The notes beneath the pieces were generated by a model, which had not been told where the DNA came from, searched no databases, and saw only the letters and a program-made list of their open reading frames with translations. 64,000 nucleotides of DNA, from NCBI GenBank assembly GCA_019115845.1, contig DXCU01000003.1, positions 43,832-107,831 on the forward strand, given 5' to 3'. Shown in pieces: positions 33,714 through 42,336 of the stretch (positions are counted from its first letter, which is position 1; every line of letters begins with the position of its first letter). This DNA comes from Candidatus Rubneribacter avistercoris (GTDB lineage Bacteria > Actinomycetota > Coriobacteriia > Coriobacteriales > Eggerthellaceae). Made by a program: the position numbers and the translations under genes.

Positions 33714-35648
33714 TCAGAACACGGCGATGCCGTCGTAGGCAGGCGCGCCCCAGTCCAGATAGACCGTCGTGCTGCGGGTGATGCGCGCCGAGAGGGCGGA
33801 AGCCCCCTCGGCGGAGGCCGTCGCGTACGCCCCCGGCCCGCAGACGGCCTCGCGCGCCCGGCCGCGCTCGAAAAACCACGCGCTCGGACCCCGTGCGAAC
33901 GACACCCTGTCGCCGTAGAAACAGGAAAGAGGAGCGGGAAGCAGGCCGTCCGTCTCCACGGACGTGCTGAGCGCCTCGTCGGAGAACAGGTCGCGCCCCG
34001 CGAGCAGCTCGCGCGAGCGGTCGGTCATCCCGTAGCTCACGGTCACGCGGTTGCGCCCGTAGAGCCGAAGCCCCTCAGCCGGGACGGGCGTTCCGTCCTC
34101 GAAGCGCACGGAGCATTCCTCGTCGACGTACCACCCGTCGAACCCGTCGCAGCCCTCCTTGGCCGCAGCGGCCGCGGCCCGGGCGTTCGCCATGTACGCC
34201 GCGTTCGGCTCCACGCTCTCCTGGAACACGGGGTCGGCCTCCCCGTCCGCGAAGTACGAGACGGGCGCGAGGCGTCTCCACTGGGCGTAGCAGGCGGTGT
34301 CGGAGGAGATGGACACCGCATCTCCCGGCCAACCCAAAAGCGTTCCCCCGTCGGGGGCGGTGCGCCAACCCTCGAACACGCATCCCTCCTTCGTGCCGGG
34401 GTCGGGCAGGACGACGCTGCCCGGATCCCACTGGGCGTAGAGCGTCGCCGTTCCCGCCGACGAGCGAAGGTTCTTGACCGAGGCCCGGTCCGCGTAGGAC
34501 GCGCCCGCCCCGTCGGCTTTCGCGTTCCAAGCGCGCCAAGCCCATGCGCACGCCAGCGTCCGGTCGCCCGCCGATCCCCCCTGCGCGTAGCACGAAAGCG
34601 CGTAGGATCGCTTGTAGCCGTTTGCCGTGAGCGCTTTCGGAGAATCGTAAACGTGCGACGAGGAGGCCGTGGAACCTGCGGTGGCTCCGTTGCCGTCGTA
34701 GGCCACGGTGTAGGAGACGGGCTTCCACTGGGCGTAGAGGGTGATGACGTTTTTGCCGGTGGGGGACGGGATCCCGCCGCCGGCGTCGGGATAGATGTCC
34801 GCGAAGCCGTCGTTCCAGCCGTGGGGCACGTCCATGTGCTTCAGCAGGTTCCAATCCTCGCAGCCTATCCGCTGGCCGGAGGCCACGTTCACCGGACCGC
34901 CCTTGGAAAGCGACCATCCCTCGAAGGTGTAGCCCGCGCGCGTCGGCTTCGCAGACGACACGTTGGCCGCGTTGCCCATGTACTTGTAGTGGGCTGCGGG
35001 CAGGTTCGCCACCGCGGCGGTCGTGTTCTTGTCGTAGACGATCCTCACCCGCGGCCAGAAATCGGCCGCCCCGCCGTAGGAGTTGGCGAAGCCTCCCCAG
35101 CCGTCCCCCTCGGTGTGGACGTACATGTGGCTATAGTACAGATCGTCCAGGCCGTTCTCGCCCGTGAAGAACCCGCTTTTCGCATAGCGGTAGGCGTAGG
35201 TGGCCAAGCAGCCCCAGCCGGCGCCGTTCGCCTCCGCCTCGCGGTTCGTGTCGGTCACGCCGTGGCCGAAGTTGGCCCCGCCGCGCGTCCCCGACCACGG
35301 AGATCCCCAGCAGCTCGTCCATCCCCTGCCGTCGGTGGCGTTGTACAGGGGGAAATCGACGCCGGACACGCGTCCGTTCCAACCCGCTGGACCTCCGTCG
35401 AAAGAAGGCATGTAGAAACGGGGACCGTGCGGGTCGGCCGCAACGAACTCCGCAAGCCCGCTCGAATCGGCGCGGATCCAATGCCTGTTGAAGACGCGCC
35501 CCGTGTCCGTCTGCACGTACGAGTACGCATGGGCCTCTTGAAGCGGCGCTGCGGCAAGGCACAGCGCCGCGCACAGCGAGGCGATGGCGAACGCCGCCAA
35601 CCGCGCCGCGATCCGCCCTTTTCCGAAGCTGCCGAAAGCCTCCCTCAC
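33714..35648 (-). CDS. Exported protein with InlB/Flg_new-type repeats (putative adhesin or Tad cargo)
   Basis: A 644-aa secreted protein. The signal peptide (AARLAAFAIASLCAALCLAAAPLQEAHA) is followed by an unrecognised domain rich in Trp/Gly/Tyr (about 40-230), then three or four Listeria-Bacteroides (InlB B/Flg_new) repeats marked by F-E-G-W and Y-A-Q-W: YTFEGWSLSKGGPV...ITLYAQW, ATLYAQW, VFEGWRTAPDGGTL...CYAQW. The C-terminal ~160 residues are unrecognised and lack an LPXTG or visible anchor. The GTG at 35648 follows AAAGGGGGG and overlaps the previous gene by 4 bp. As the last gene of the Tad operon it is a candidate adhesive tip or secreted substrate. Confidence 0.8.
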   Translation of the reverse strand: MREAFGSFGKGRIAARLAAFAIASLCAALCLAAAPLQEAHAYSYVQTDTGRVFNRHWIRADSSGLAEFVAADPHGPRFYMPSFDGGPAGWNGRVSGVDFPLYNATDGRGWTSCWGSPWSGTRGGANFGHGVTDTNREAEANGAGWGCLATYAYRYAKSGFFTGENGLDDLYYSHMYVHTEGDGWGGFANSYGGAADFWPRVRIVYDKNTTAAVANLPAAHYKYMGNAANVSSAKPTRAGYTFEGWSLSKGGPVNVASGQRIGCEDWNLLKHMDVPHGWNDGFADIYPDAGGGIPSPTGKNVITLYAQWKPVSYTVAYDGNGATAGSTASSSHVYDSPKALTANGYKRSYALSCYAQGGSAGDRTLACAWAWRAWNAKADGAGASYADRASVKNLRSSAGTATLYAQWDPGSVVLPDPGTKEGCVFEGWRTAPDGGTLLGWPGDAVSISSDTACYAQWRRLAPVSYFADGEADPVFQESVEPNAAYMANARAAAAAAKEGCDGFDGWYVDEECSVRFEDGTPVPAEGLRLYGRNRVTVSYGMTDRSRELLAGRDLFSDEALSTSVETDGLLPAPLSCFYGDRVSFARGPSAWFFERGRAREAVCGPGAYATASAEGASALSARITRSTTVYLDWGAPAYDGIAVF

Positions 35649-36232
35649 GATTCCCCCTTTCCGGCGCGCTGCTCCCGCGCGCGCTCCAACGCCGCCTGGG
35701 CCTGCGCCTCGTCGGCGAAGCTCTCCCGCGCTATCGCGGACAGATCGTCGTCGGACAGCCCCGCCGCGTCGACGGCGGCGTAGGAAAGCGCCACGTGCGA
35801 CGATCCGGCGGAGCCGTCGACGCGCACTGTGGCCGGGTCCCCCGCCGAAAAGACCGCTCCGTCGGCGGACATGGCAAGGGGACGCTGCAGCGACGCCTCG
35901 TAGAACCCCTCTTGCACCGGCACGCTCGCCGTCCCCGGCCCCTCCAAAACGAGGTGCTCCTCCACCTTTCGACCGTCGAGCGAGAACCCCGACACGAACA
36001 CGCCGAGAGGCGAGCCGTCGCTCCATCCTTCGCAGGACACCTCCACCTCCAGCGTCACTGCGGCAGGACGCGTCTGCCGAGAACCGTCCGCCTCCCCCGC
36101 CGCTTGGACCGCAGCCCACGCGATAGCGCCCGCAAGAGCCAGCAGCGCCGCTGCGCCGACCGCGATCCGCCGCATGGCCGAGGGCCGCCCCAACGCCGTT
36201 TTCGCCCGAAGGCCCCTTCCCGCATACCTCAT
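35645..36232 (-). CDS. Hypothetical membrane-anchored protein of the Tad operon
   Basis: A 195-aa protein with a basic N-terminus, a single membrane/signal segment (IAVGAAALLALAGAIAWAAVQAAG) and an extracytoplasmic domain predicted to be beta-rich (VTLEVEVSCEGWSDGSPLGVFVSGF, then VQEGFYEASL), followed by a charged helical tail. I do not recognise a family. The domain resembles small Ig-like or carboxypeptidase-regulatory folds only loosely. The start at 36232 has GAGGAGG upstream. Its stop overlaps the repeat-protein start by 4 bp, suggesting the two products work as a pair. Confidence 0.75.
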   Translation of the reverse strand: MRYAGRGLRAKTALGRPSAMRRIAVGAAALLALAGAIAWAAVQAAGEADGSRQTRPAAVTLEVEVSCEGWSDGSPLGVFVSGFSLDGRKVEEHLVLEGPGTASVPVQEGFYEASLQRPLAMSADGAVFSAGDPATVRVDGSAGSSHVALSYAAVDAAGLSDDDLSAIARESFADEAQAQAALERAREQRAGKGES

Positions 36233-36243
36233 CCTCGTCCTCC

Positions 36244-37185
36244 TCACCCCATGGTGTCGCCCAGAAACGCCAGCAGGTTGACCACGGTCGGCGCAACCAC
36301 CAGCGCCACCGTCGGCGGCAAAAAGCACATCGACAGCACGACGTCCAGCTTCGTCGGCATCTTGCGTATCCGCTCGATGGCGTCCGCCTGCGCCTCCGCG
36401 CGCGCAAGGGCCGCCTGCCTGGCAAGCCCCTCCGCCACCGACGTCCCCTGGACGATGGACTGCCTCATCTGCGCGACGAACGACCCCACCTCCCGGCTCC
36501 GGCACCGCTTGGTCATGTTCTCCAGGGCGGCCTCGCGCGGATGCCCCAGCAGGTTCACCTCCTGGTCGATACGGGAGAACTCCTCGGCCACAGGACCGTC
36601 AAGCCCGGCCGCAACCTCCCGGAAGCACTGCTCGACGGGAGATCCCGCCGCAATGGCGACGCTCAGCAGCTCCATGGCGTCCGGCAGCCGCGTGTCGACG
36701 GCGCGGAGCCGATCTCGCTCCCTGCGCGCGATCCACCGCGAGGACCCTGCCCATCCGGCCCCGGCGCCGCCTAAGACCCCGGCGGCGCAGACGCCGGGAG
36801 CGGCCCCGAGCGCCGCCAAGGAAAGCTGCGCGACGGATCCCCCGATGACGACGCATGCCACGCGCGCGCTCCTCCACACACCCGGCGAAATAGACAGGCC
36901 GGCCCTCTCCAGCCGCTCCCTGCTCGCGTCGGCCTCCGCCCGGCCAAGGGGCGCGATGCGATCGAGCACGTCCGCCAAAGCGGCCAGGACCCCCTCGGCG
37001 CGCGACAGCACAGCGCGGAGGCGGCGCCTGGACCCATCCTTCGGCCCAGCGCCCTCCCTCCCCGGCCGCAGCCCCCCAGACGATCCCGGGCCGACTGCGG
37101 CGACCCCGCGGATAAGCGCCCCGTACAGCGCAAAGCCAAGCAGCGCCCCTCCCGCGAGCAAAGCCCCGAACACGACACCTTCCAT
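36244..37185 (-). CDS. tadC: Tad pilus inner-membrane platform protein TadC (set 1)
   Basis: A 313-aa type II secretion F-domain protein: an N-terminal helix, two central helices near 113-150, then the GspF-like block (RLPDAMELLSVAIAAGSPVEQCFREVAAGL, then GSFVAQMRQSIVQGTSVAEGLARQAA), and a final membrane segment (VLSMCFLPPTVALVVAPTVVNLLAF). It forms the export platform with TadB. The start at 37185 follows GGGAGGCGG; the long upstream frame is rejected as it overlaps tadB in another phase. The gap to tadB is 58 bp. Confidence 0.92.
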   Translation of the reverse strand: MEGVVFGALLAGGALLGFALYGALIRGVAAVGPGSSGGLRPGREGAGPKDGSRRRLRAVLSRAEGVLAALADVLDRIAPLGRAEADASRERLERAGLSISPGVWRSARVACVVIGGSVAQLSLAALGAAPGVCAAGVLGGAGAGWAGSSRWIARRERDRLRAVDTRLPDAMELLSVAIAAGSPVEQCFREVAAGLDGPVAEEFSRIDQEVNLLGHPREAALENMTKRCRSREVGSFVAQMRQSIVQGTSVAEGLARQAALARAEAQADAIERIRKMPTKLDVVLSMCFLPPTVALVVAPTVVNLLAFLGDTMG

Positions 37186-37243
37186 GCAAACCGCCTCCCT
37201 TCCCAACGCAGCCCATCCGCACGGCTCGAACCCGCGCACGTCC

Positions 37244-38155
37244 CTACACCCCCGCTCCGTCCACCTTCGTGATGCGATGGCACGCGAACAGCCCGATCGC
37301 CTCGAGGAGCGCCGCCAGCGCCACAAGGGCCCATCCCAGGGGCTCTTGCGCATAGAAGCGGGAGAAATCCTCGTTGGTCGCGTGCATGATCATGAAGATG
37401 GCCGGCATGGACCCCGCAACGAACCACTTGGCCAAGCGGGTTCCGGCCAACTCCGTCCTCAGCTCCCGTTTGGTGCCCAGACGCGCGTCGGCATGCGAGG
37501 CCACCATGTCCACGGCCGGGGCGATGGCCCCGCCGAACCGCTGCTGTATGCGCACGGCCGCCGCGAACGCCTTGACGTCGAGGCTGCCCGTGCGAAGCGC
37601 CATCTCCTCAAGCGACGCGGCGAGCGGCCTTCCGTACGCCGTATCGGCCAAGACGCGGGCAAGCTCCTCGCGCAGCGGATCGTCGGCGTGGGCGGCCGCC
37701 GACCGCAGCGCGCGCTCCAGGGTGAGCGCCCCGCGCACGTTCGCCGCCACCTGCGGCAGCATGCGTGCGAACTGCGCCTCCAGAAGGCCCATGCGCCGCT
37801 TCCTGAGCACGGCGAGGCGCGCGGACAGGCAGACGAGCGTCGCCGCCGCCAGCACGGCCCCGACCGCCGGAGCAGAGGATAAGGCCCAGGCTGCGGCCCC
37901 CGCGACAAGCGCCGCCGCAACGGTTCGGGCGCACCAGAGCGCGGGCGCGTCGTCGATCCCCGCCTCGTGCAGCTTCCTCCCGAGCGGAGATCGGGAAGCG
38001 CGCGGACGGGACGCGGCGGCCGCGCCGGACGCGTAGAGCCCCTTTTCGTCGAACGCGCGCCTTCGCTGCTCCGCGCGCTCCCCCCGGTACAGGACCCACG
38101 CCGAAGCGGCCAGCGCGCCTGCCGCCGCCAGCAGCGCCGCAGCCGTCACGTCCAT
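37244..38155 (-). CDS. tadB: Tad pilus inner-membrane platform protein TadB (set 1)
   Basis: A 303-aa protein with an N-terminal helix, two helices around 80-115, the F-domain (MLPQVAANVRGALTLERALRSAAAH, then VRIQQRFGGAIAPAVDMVASHADARL), and C-terminal helices (WFVAGSMPAIFMIMHA, then WALVALAALLEAIGLFAC). It partners TadC and the TadA ATPase. A 39-bp gap separates it from the ATPase gene upstream in the operon. Confidence 0.92.
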   Translation of the reverse strand: MDVTAAALLAAAGALAASAWVLYRGERAEQRRRAFDEKGLYASGAAAASRPRASRSPLGRKLHEAGIDDAPALWCARTVAAALVAGAAAWALSSAPAVGAVLAAATLVCLSARLAVLRKRRMGLLEAQFARMLPQVAANVRGALTLERALRSAAAHADDPLREELARVLADTAYGRPLAASLEEMALRTGSLDVKAFAAAVRIQQRFGGAIAPAVDMVASHADARLGTKRELRTELAGTRLAKWFVAGSMPAIFMIMHATNEDFSRFYAQEPLGWALVALAALLEAIGLFACHRITKVDGAGV

Positions 38156-38194
38156 CGCCCCCGCCTCCTTCCTCCCAGCTTTCCCATAACCGCA

Positions 38195-39514
38195 TCATCC
38201 TTCGAAAAACCAGGCGGGGTCGTACCAAACGCCCGCATCCCGCATGCGCTCCCTGATGCGCTGCGGCTGGACCCCGTGCGACCTCCATGCCCCGACGATG
38301 CGGCCCAGCCCGTCGTAGCCCTCGACTTCGAACGAGAACAGCTGGGCGCGCGGTATGACCGAGCTTCCTTCGGGCAGCGGATCCACGGCCACGACGTCGG
38401 TCACCTTGCGCGAGCCGTCCCGCAATCGCTCCACATGGACGATCAGCCCGCCTTGCAAAGACTCGGCTATCTGCTGGACGATCACCTCCCGGCTCAGATC
38501 CCCGTCGGCGTAGCCCACCATCGTCCGCAACCGGCTGATGGCGTTTCCAGGGTCGTTCGCATGGACCGTGGTCATAGAGCCCGGGTGGTCGGTCTGCATG
38601 GCCTGCAGCATGTCGTAGGCCTCGGCGCCCCGGCACTCCCCCACGATGATGCGGTCGGGGCGACGGCGCAGGGACAGCGCCACAAGGTCGCGCATGCTCA
38701 CCGCGCCCTCTCCCTCGGAGTTCGCCTCGCGCGTCTGCATCCGCTCGGTATGGGGCGTCCGCAGACGCAGCTCGGGCGTGTCCTCTATCGTGATGACGCG
38801 CTCCTCGGAGGGGATGAACCCCGAAAGCGCCCCCAGAAGCGTGGTCTTGCCCGATCCGGTGCCCCCCGATATGACCACGGGGCAGCGCGCCTGCACCGCC
38901 GAGCACAGAAACTCCGCCATGGCCCCGGGAAGCGCGCCGGCACGCATGAGGTCGTCCACGCTCATCACATCCGCCGCGAACGTCCGCACGTTGAGCGCGG
39001 GCCCGTCGGGCGCTATGGGAGGGATCACGTAGGTCGCGCGTGCCCGACCCCCAGGCAGCATGGCGCACCCCATGGCATGCGACTCGTCGCAGCGCATGCC
39101 TGCCTGCTCGGCTATCTTGCCGATGATGCGGCGGACATGGTTCGCGTCGTCGAAGACGACGTCCGCCCTCCGCTCGATGCGGCCCGCCCGTTCGACGTAG
39201 ACGACCGGGTCCAGAAACGGCATCGACGGATCGCTTGCGTCCACGCCTCCCCCGTTCACCATGATCTCGGTGATAGAGGCGTCGTCGAGCAGGGGCTGCA
39301 AGGGTCCGTAGTGGAGGAAGTCGTCGATCATGGCCTGGGAGAGCGCCTCGGACTCCAACGGGGAGAGCCTTGCCCCCCATTCGAGCGCGATCCTGTCCAC
39401 CGTTTCCCTGATCAGGCGCTCGACAACCTCCGGCCCCGCCTGTTGGCCGCGCAGCGCTGCGGCGACCTCCTCGCGGACGCCGCGCTTCAAAGCTCGCTCG
39501 GACGCCCTATCCAT
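38195..39514 (-). CDS. tadA: Tad pilus assembly ATPase TadA/CpaF (set 1)
   Basis: A 439-aa secretion ATPase powering pilin export. It shows the N-terminal MIDDFLHYGPLQPLLDDASITEIMVNG block, Walker A GGTGSGKTT (217-225), the Asp box VITIEDTPELRL, Walker B-like RPDRIIVGECRGAEAYDML and the His box TDHPGSMTTVHAN. ATG 39514 is chosen, with GGAAGGTGAGG upstream; a GTG three codons earlier is possible. It overlaps the end of the cpaB-like gene by 8 bp. It shares the fold with the second ATPase at 50257-51579 but is clearly diverged, so the two sets are not a recent duplication. Confidence 0.95.
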   Translation of the reverse strand: MDRASERALKRGVREEVAAALRGQQAGPEVVERLIRETVDRIALEWGARLSPLESEALSQAMIDDFLHYGPLQPLLDDASITEIMVNGGGVDASDPSMPFLDPVVYVERAGRIERRADVVFDDANHVRRIIGKIAEQAGMRCDESHAMGCAMLPGGRARATYVIPPIAPDGPALNVRTFAADVMSVDDLMRAGALPGAMAEFLCSAVQARCPVVISGGTGSGKTTLLGALSGFIPSEERVITIEDTPELRLRTPHTERMQTREANSEGEGAVSMRDLVALSLRRRPDRIIVGECRGAEAYDMLQAMQTDHPGSMTTVHANDPGNAISRLRTMVGYADGDLSREVIVQQIAESLQGGLIVHVERLRDGSRKVTDVVAVDPLPEGSSVIPRAQLFSFEVEGYDGLGRIVGAWRSHGVQPQRIRERMRDAGVWYDPAWFFEG

Positions 39515-40388
39515 GCGCCTCACCTTCCCCGAGCGCGTCTTGGGCGGACAGGAGGACCAGGCTCACCTTTCCGGCGTACTGCGCCTCGCGCACCGCGTCG
39601 GCCTGGGACGGGTCCACCTCCACCGTCACAGACGTGTAGGGCGCCCCTGCCGCGGACGCCTCGTCCCCCACCGCCACAACACGGGCGCTGTCGCACAGCG
39701 TGGTCAAAAGGGACGTCCCCGCCGAGGCGCCCTCGGCCGACACCACGCGCACCACGTCGTAGACCCTGATCCTTCCCGCCAAGCCCGTCTCCGAATCCAC
39801 GCCGATCGTGACGGCCTCCATGCCGGCGCCCAGATCGGCGGCCAGCCGCCCGCCGCCCGATCCGGTCACGAACGAAGCCGTTATCTGGGACCCCGCCGGT
39901 ATGTCCACCAAAGCGCGGCTCCCGAGGGCGGAACCTTGCTGCAAGGCGTCGGCGCCCAGGGCCGCAGGGGAGCGAAACGCCGCAGGGACGTCTTCCAACC
40001 GCACCGTCTGCTCCGTCAGCGCGTCCCCCGCCCGTATGTCGGCAGCCGCCACCAGCGTCGGCTGCGCGCCGGAGGTGGCGGCCCCGACCGCCGCGCTCGA
40101 AGAGGCGTGGGCCCACAACCCGTAGGCGACGGACGCGAAAGCGACCGCAGCGGACGCCGCCGCGACTGCGGCCAGCCGCTTGGCGCGACGGACGTCTAGC
40201 CCCCTCTCCCCCGGCCGACCGGACCCTAGGGAGGCGGCGCGGGTCCGCTCCTGCTCGTCGTCTCGCACGGGATTGCCCCTGCGGAACCGGGGCTCCGCGC
40301 CATCGCCGTAGCGGACGGCGTCCGCGTTCGACGCGCGTGCGGAGAATCCCGTTCCCCGCACGGCGCGCTCCGCCGATCCTTCGTTCAT
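39507..40388 (-). CDS. cpaB: CpaB-like Flp pilus assembly protein (SAF domain, set 1)
   Basis: A 293-aa protein: a basic, disordered N-terminus (1 to about 70), one membrane helix (LAAVAAASAAVAFASVAYGL) and a periplasm-side SAF/RcpC-CpaB domain (LVAAADIRAGDALTEQTVRLEDVPAAF, then ALVDIPAGSQITASF and GMEAVTIGVDSETG). CpaB connects inner-membrane machinery to the cell surface; in a monoderm it probably stabilises the pilus channel. The disordered N-terminal extension is unusual. The start at 40388 follows AAGGAGCTG. Confidence 0.88.
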   Translation of the reverse strand: MNEGSAERAVRGTGFSARASNADAVRYGDGAEPRFRRGNPVRDDEQERTRAASLGSGRPGERGLDVRRAKRLAAVAAASAAVAFASVAYGLWAHASSSAAVGAATSGAQPTLVAAADIRAGDALTEQTVRLEDVPAAFRSPAALGADALQQGSALGSRALVDIPAGSQITASFVTGSGGGRLAADLGAGMEAVTIGVDSETGLAGRIRVYDVVRVVSAEGASAGTSLLTTLCDSARVVAVGDEASAAGAPYTSVTVEVDPSQADAVREAQYAGKVSLVLLSAQDALGEGEAHG

Positions 40389-40404
40389 GAAACAGCTCCT
40401 TTCG

Positions 40405-41013
40405 TCATTGCCCCTCCCCGTCCGCCAGCGCTTCGCGAATGGCGTCGGCCATCTCCGCAGGGAACTCCCCTGCGGAGTCGAGCTGGGCGAACGACGCGGA
40501 GGCGGCGGCTTGGCCCGCCTCGACCTCGTAGCGCCCGCACAGCCGCTCCTGCGGCCTCCACGCGACCTCGCTCGCGTACGGTCGGGCCACGATCACCTTA
40601 TGGGACGCCACGGGGATGCCCTCCAGCCCGAACCCCCGCGCGAACACCGTCTCCGCCTCCTCCTCAAGCTGCACGCCCACGGCCCACAGCCGCTCCGCCT
40701 TCGGCACCTCTTGCGAGGCGGCCTCGTAGAACCACACGGTCGTCCGCCCCAAGAACCCCTGGGCGCGCACCGCGCGTACGACGGTCTCGGCGATCTGGCG
40801 CCCGGGATCCTGGGCGTTTTTCGCCGCCAGCGCGAACGAGGCGTCCATGCACGCCGAACGGGCGGAGTCGAGCGCGTTTTCCTGCCGCGCCTTCGCCGCA
40901 TACGCGATGCCCTGGTCCACCGCGAACGACAACGCCGCGATCAAAACGAACACCGCAGCCACGGCAAGGGGCGCCATGCTCCCCCTTTCGGGCGAAAGCG
41001 ACCGCGTCCTCAT
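40405..41013 (-). CDS. TadE/TadG-like pseudopilin of the Tad operon
   Basis: A 202-aa protein with one N-terminal helix (MAPLAVAAVFVLIAALSFAVDQGIAYAAKARQENALD) of the TadG/pilus-assembly type and an exported C-terminal domain of ~150 residues. The pattern of a short basic leader, a helix, then DxARSACMDA resembles minor pseudopilins. The start at 41013 follows GGAGGAGGGG. It overlaps the preceding gene by 4 bp. Confidence 0.8.
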   Translation of the reverse strand: MRTRSLSPERGSMAPLAVAAVFVLIAALSFAVDQGIAYAAKARQENALDSARSACMDASFALAAKNAQDPGRQIAETVVRAVRAQGFLGRTTVWFYEAASQEVPKAERLWAVGVQLEEEAETVFARGFGLEGIPVASHKVIVARPYASEVAWRPQERLCGRYEVEAGQAAASASFAQLDSAGEFPAEMADAIREALADGEGQ

Positions 41014-41489
41014 GGCCCCTCCTCCACGCTCACCTCCACCACGCGCCCCGCGACGTACGTGCAGTCCACGTGGCGAAACAGGGACTGCCCCGACAACCCG
41101 GGGATATCGAGCGCGGAGGGCACGTCGTAGCGAAGCGCGTAGGAGAGCCTGGCCACCGACGTGCTCTGGTCGGACGAGAGCCCCTCGCCCAGAACAGACC
41201 CGCTTTCGTCCTGGCGCCACTCCACCCTGACGTCCGAGACGTGCAGGCTTTCCGCCGCCAACTGGGTGGAGGCGCCGAGGATCTCCTCTTCGACGAAGCG
41301 CCCTTTGTCCGCAGCCTGCTGCAAGCCGGCGACATCGAGCTGCCGGCACGAGCGCGTGACCTCGGAGGAGAGCTGGCTTGCGACCAGCGTCATGCCGCCG
41401 ACCTGGACGATCCCAAGCAACACGAGCAGAAAGAGGGGGACCGTCAAAGCGAACTGCACCGTCTCTCCCCCATGTTCCCGGCCCCTCAT
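41010..41489 (-). CDS. TadE-like pseudopilin
   Basis: A 159-aa protein with the TadE signature near the N-terminus: GGETVQFALTVPLFLLVLLGIVQVG, one membrane helix, then an exported domain. The E-T-V-Q-F motif fits the conserved Glu of TadE pseudopilins cleaved by the prepilin peptidase. It overlaps both neighbours by 4 bp. Confidence 0.85.
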   Translation of the reverse strand: MRGREHGGETVQFALTVPLFLLVLLGIVQVGGMTLVASQLSSEVTRSCRQLDVAGLQQAADKGRFVEEEILGASTQLAAESLHVSDVRVEWRQDESGSVLGEGLSSDQSTSVARLSYALRYDVPSALDIPGLSGQSLFRHVDCTYVAGRVVEVSVEEGP

Positions 41490-42025
41490 CGCGCACCCTC
41501 CTCGCTTTCTCCAACAAGCCCCCTCGCCTGCGCTCCAAGCGCCAAAGCCCCTCCGTCCGCCGCCGCCACAAGGTCCCCGACGGGCGTGAGGAAGCTCCCT
41601 GAAAGCTCGAGCTCAACCGACACGCTCCGCCGCCGGGTTCGCACAAGGCGCTCCTGAAACGTCCCGGACGCCTCGTCGAAGGCGTGGTGGACGTAGGAGG
41701 CGTCCTCCGCATCGCCGTAGGACACGCTCGCTGAAAGCCGAAGCCCCTCCCCCGCAAGCGCCGGGGAGGCTTGGAGGGCCGCGTCAAGCAGATCCTCCTC
41801 GGACACGGCCGCAACCGGAAGGCCGGATGCGACCCGGCACGCCTCATGGGCCGCGTCGCAGAGCGCTATCCCTAAAAACACCACGCGGCCCAGATCGACG
41901 ATCGCGCACAGGAACGCGAACAGGACGGGCAGCGTCGCCACGAACATGACGACGCTGCCCCCGGCTTCGCCGTTGCGACGCCGCCCGAGGCCCGGCGGGG
42001 CGGAACCCAAGGCCGATCCGCTCAT
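41486..42025 (-). CDS. TadE/TadG-like pseudopilin
   Basis: A 179-aa protein: RRNGEAGGSVVMFVATLPVLFAFLCAIVDLGRVVFLGIALCDAAHEACRVA gives a single helix of TadE/G type, followed by an extracellular domain. The usual Glu at +5 is replaced by a Ser/Val run, so processing is uncertain. Four-base overlaps with the flp and tadE genes imply translational coupling. Confidence 0.82.
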   Translation of the reverse strand: MSGSALGSAPPGLGRRRNGEAGGSVVMFVATLPVLFAFLCAIVDLGRVVFLGIALCDAAHEACRVASGLPVAAVSEEDLLDAALQASPALAGEGLRLSASVSYGDAEDASYVHHAFDEASGTFQERLVRTRRRSVSVELELSGSFLTPVGDLVAAADGGALALGAQARGLVGESEEGAR

Positions 42026-42252
42026 GCCGCGCCGGACGTGATCTTCGAGAACATGTCCGTCACGGCCGTCCCCGCCTGCGTGATGGCACCCTGGATGTTT
42101 CCCTGCAAAAGGAGCAGGGCGGCGCCCAGCCCAACGGCGAACCCCAAGACGATGACGGTCTGCACGATCTCAGACCCCCCGTCCTCCTCGCCGCGCACGA
42201 GCATGGCCCGCACCCCGTCCGCCCTCGTGCAGAAATCCCTCGTCTCCCTCAT
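42022..42252 (-). CDS. Flp-type pilin-like protein (set 1)
   Basis: A 76-aa protein with a charged leader, then GSEIVQTVIVLGFAVGLGAALLLLQ and a short hydrophilic end (AVTDMFSKITSGAA). The size and helix match Flp/type IVb pilins, with GSEIVQT in place of the usual G-(X)-T-x-E-Y-x4. It is the probable major or minor pilin of set 1. The start at 42252 follows GGGAGG at five bases; an ATG four codons earlier would place that ribosome site inside the gene. Confidence 0.85.
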   Translation of the reverse strand: MRETRDFCTRADGVRAMLVRGEEDGGSEIVQTVIVLGFAVGLGAALLLLQGNIQGAITQAGTAVTDMFSKITSGAA

Positions 42253-42336
42253 GGTTCCTCCCATCTTCGTCTCCCGCCCATCGGCGGGTCCTTCCTTCTC
42301 CGCCCGGCCGGACGCGCCGCGCCGGGACGGGCGGCC

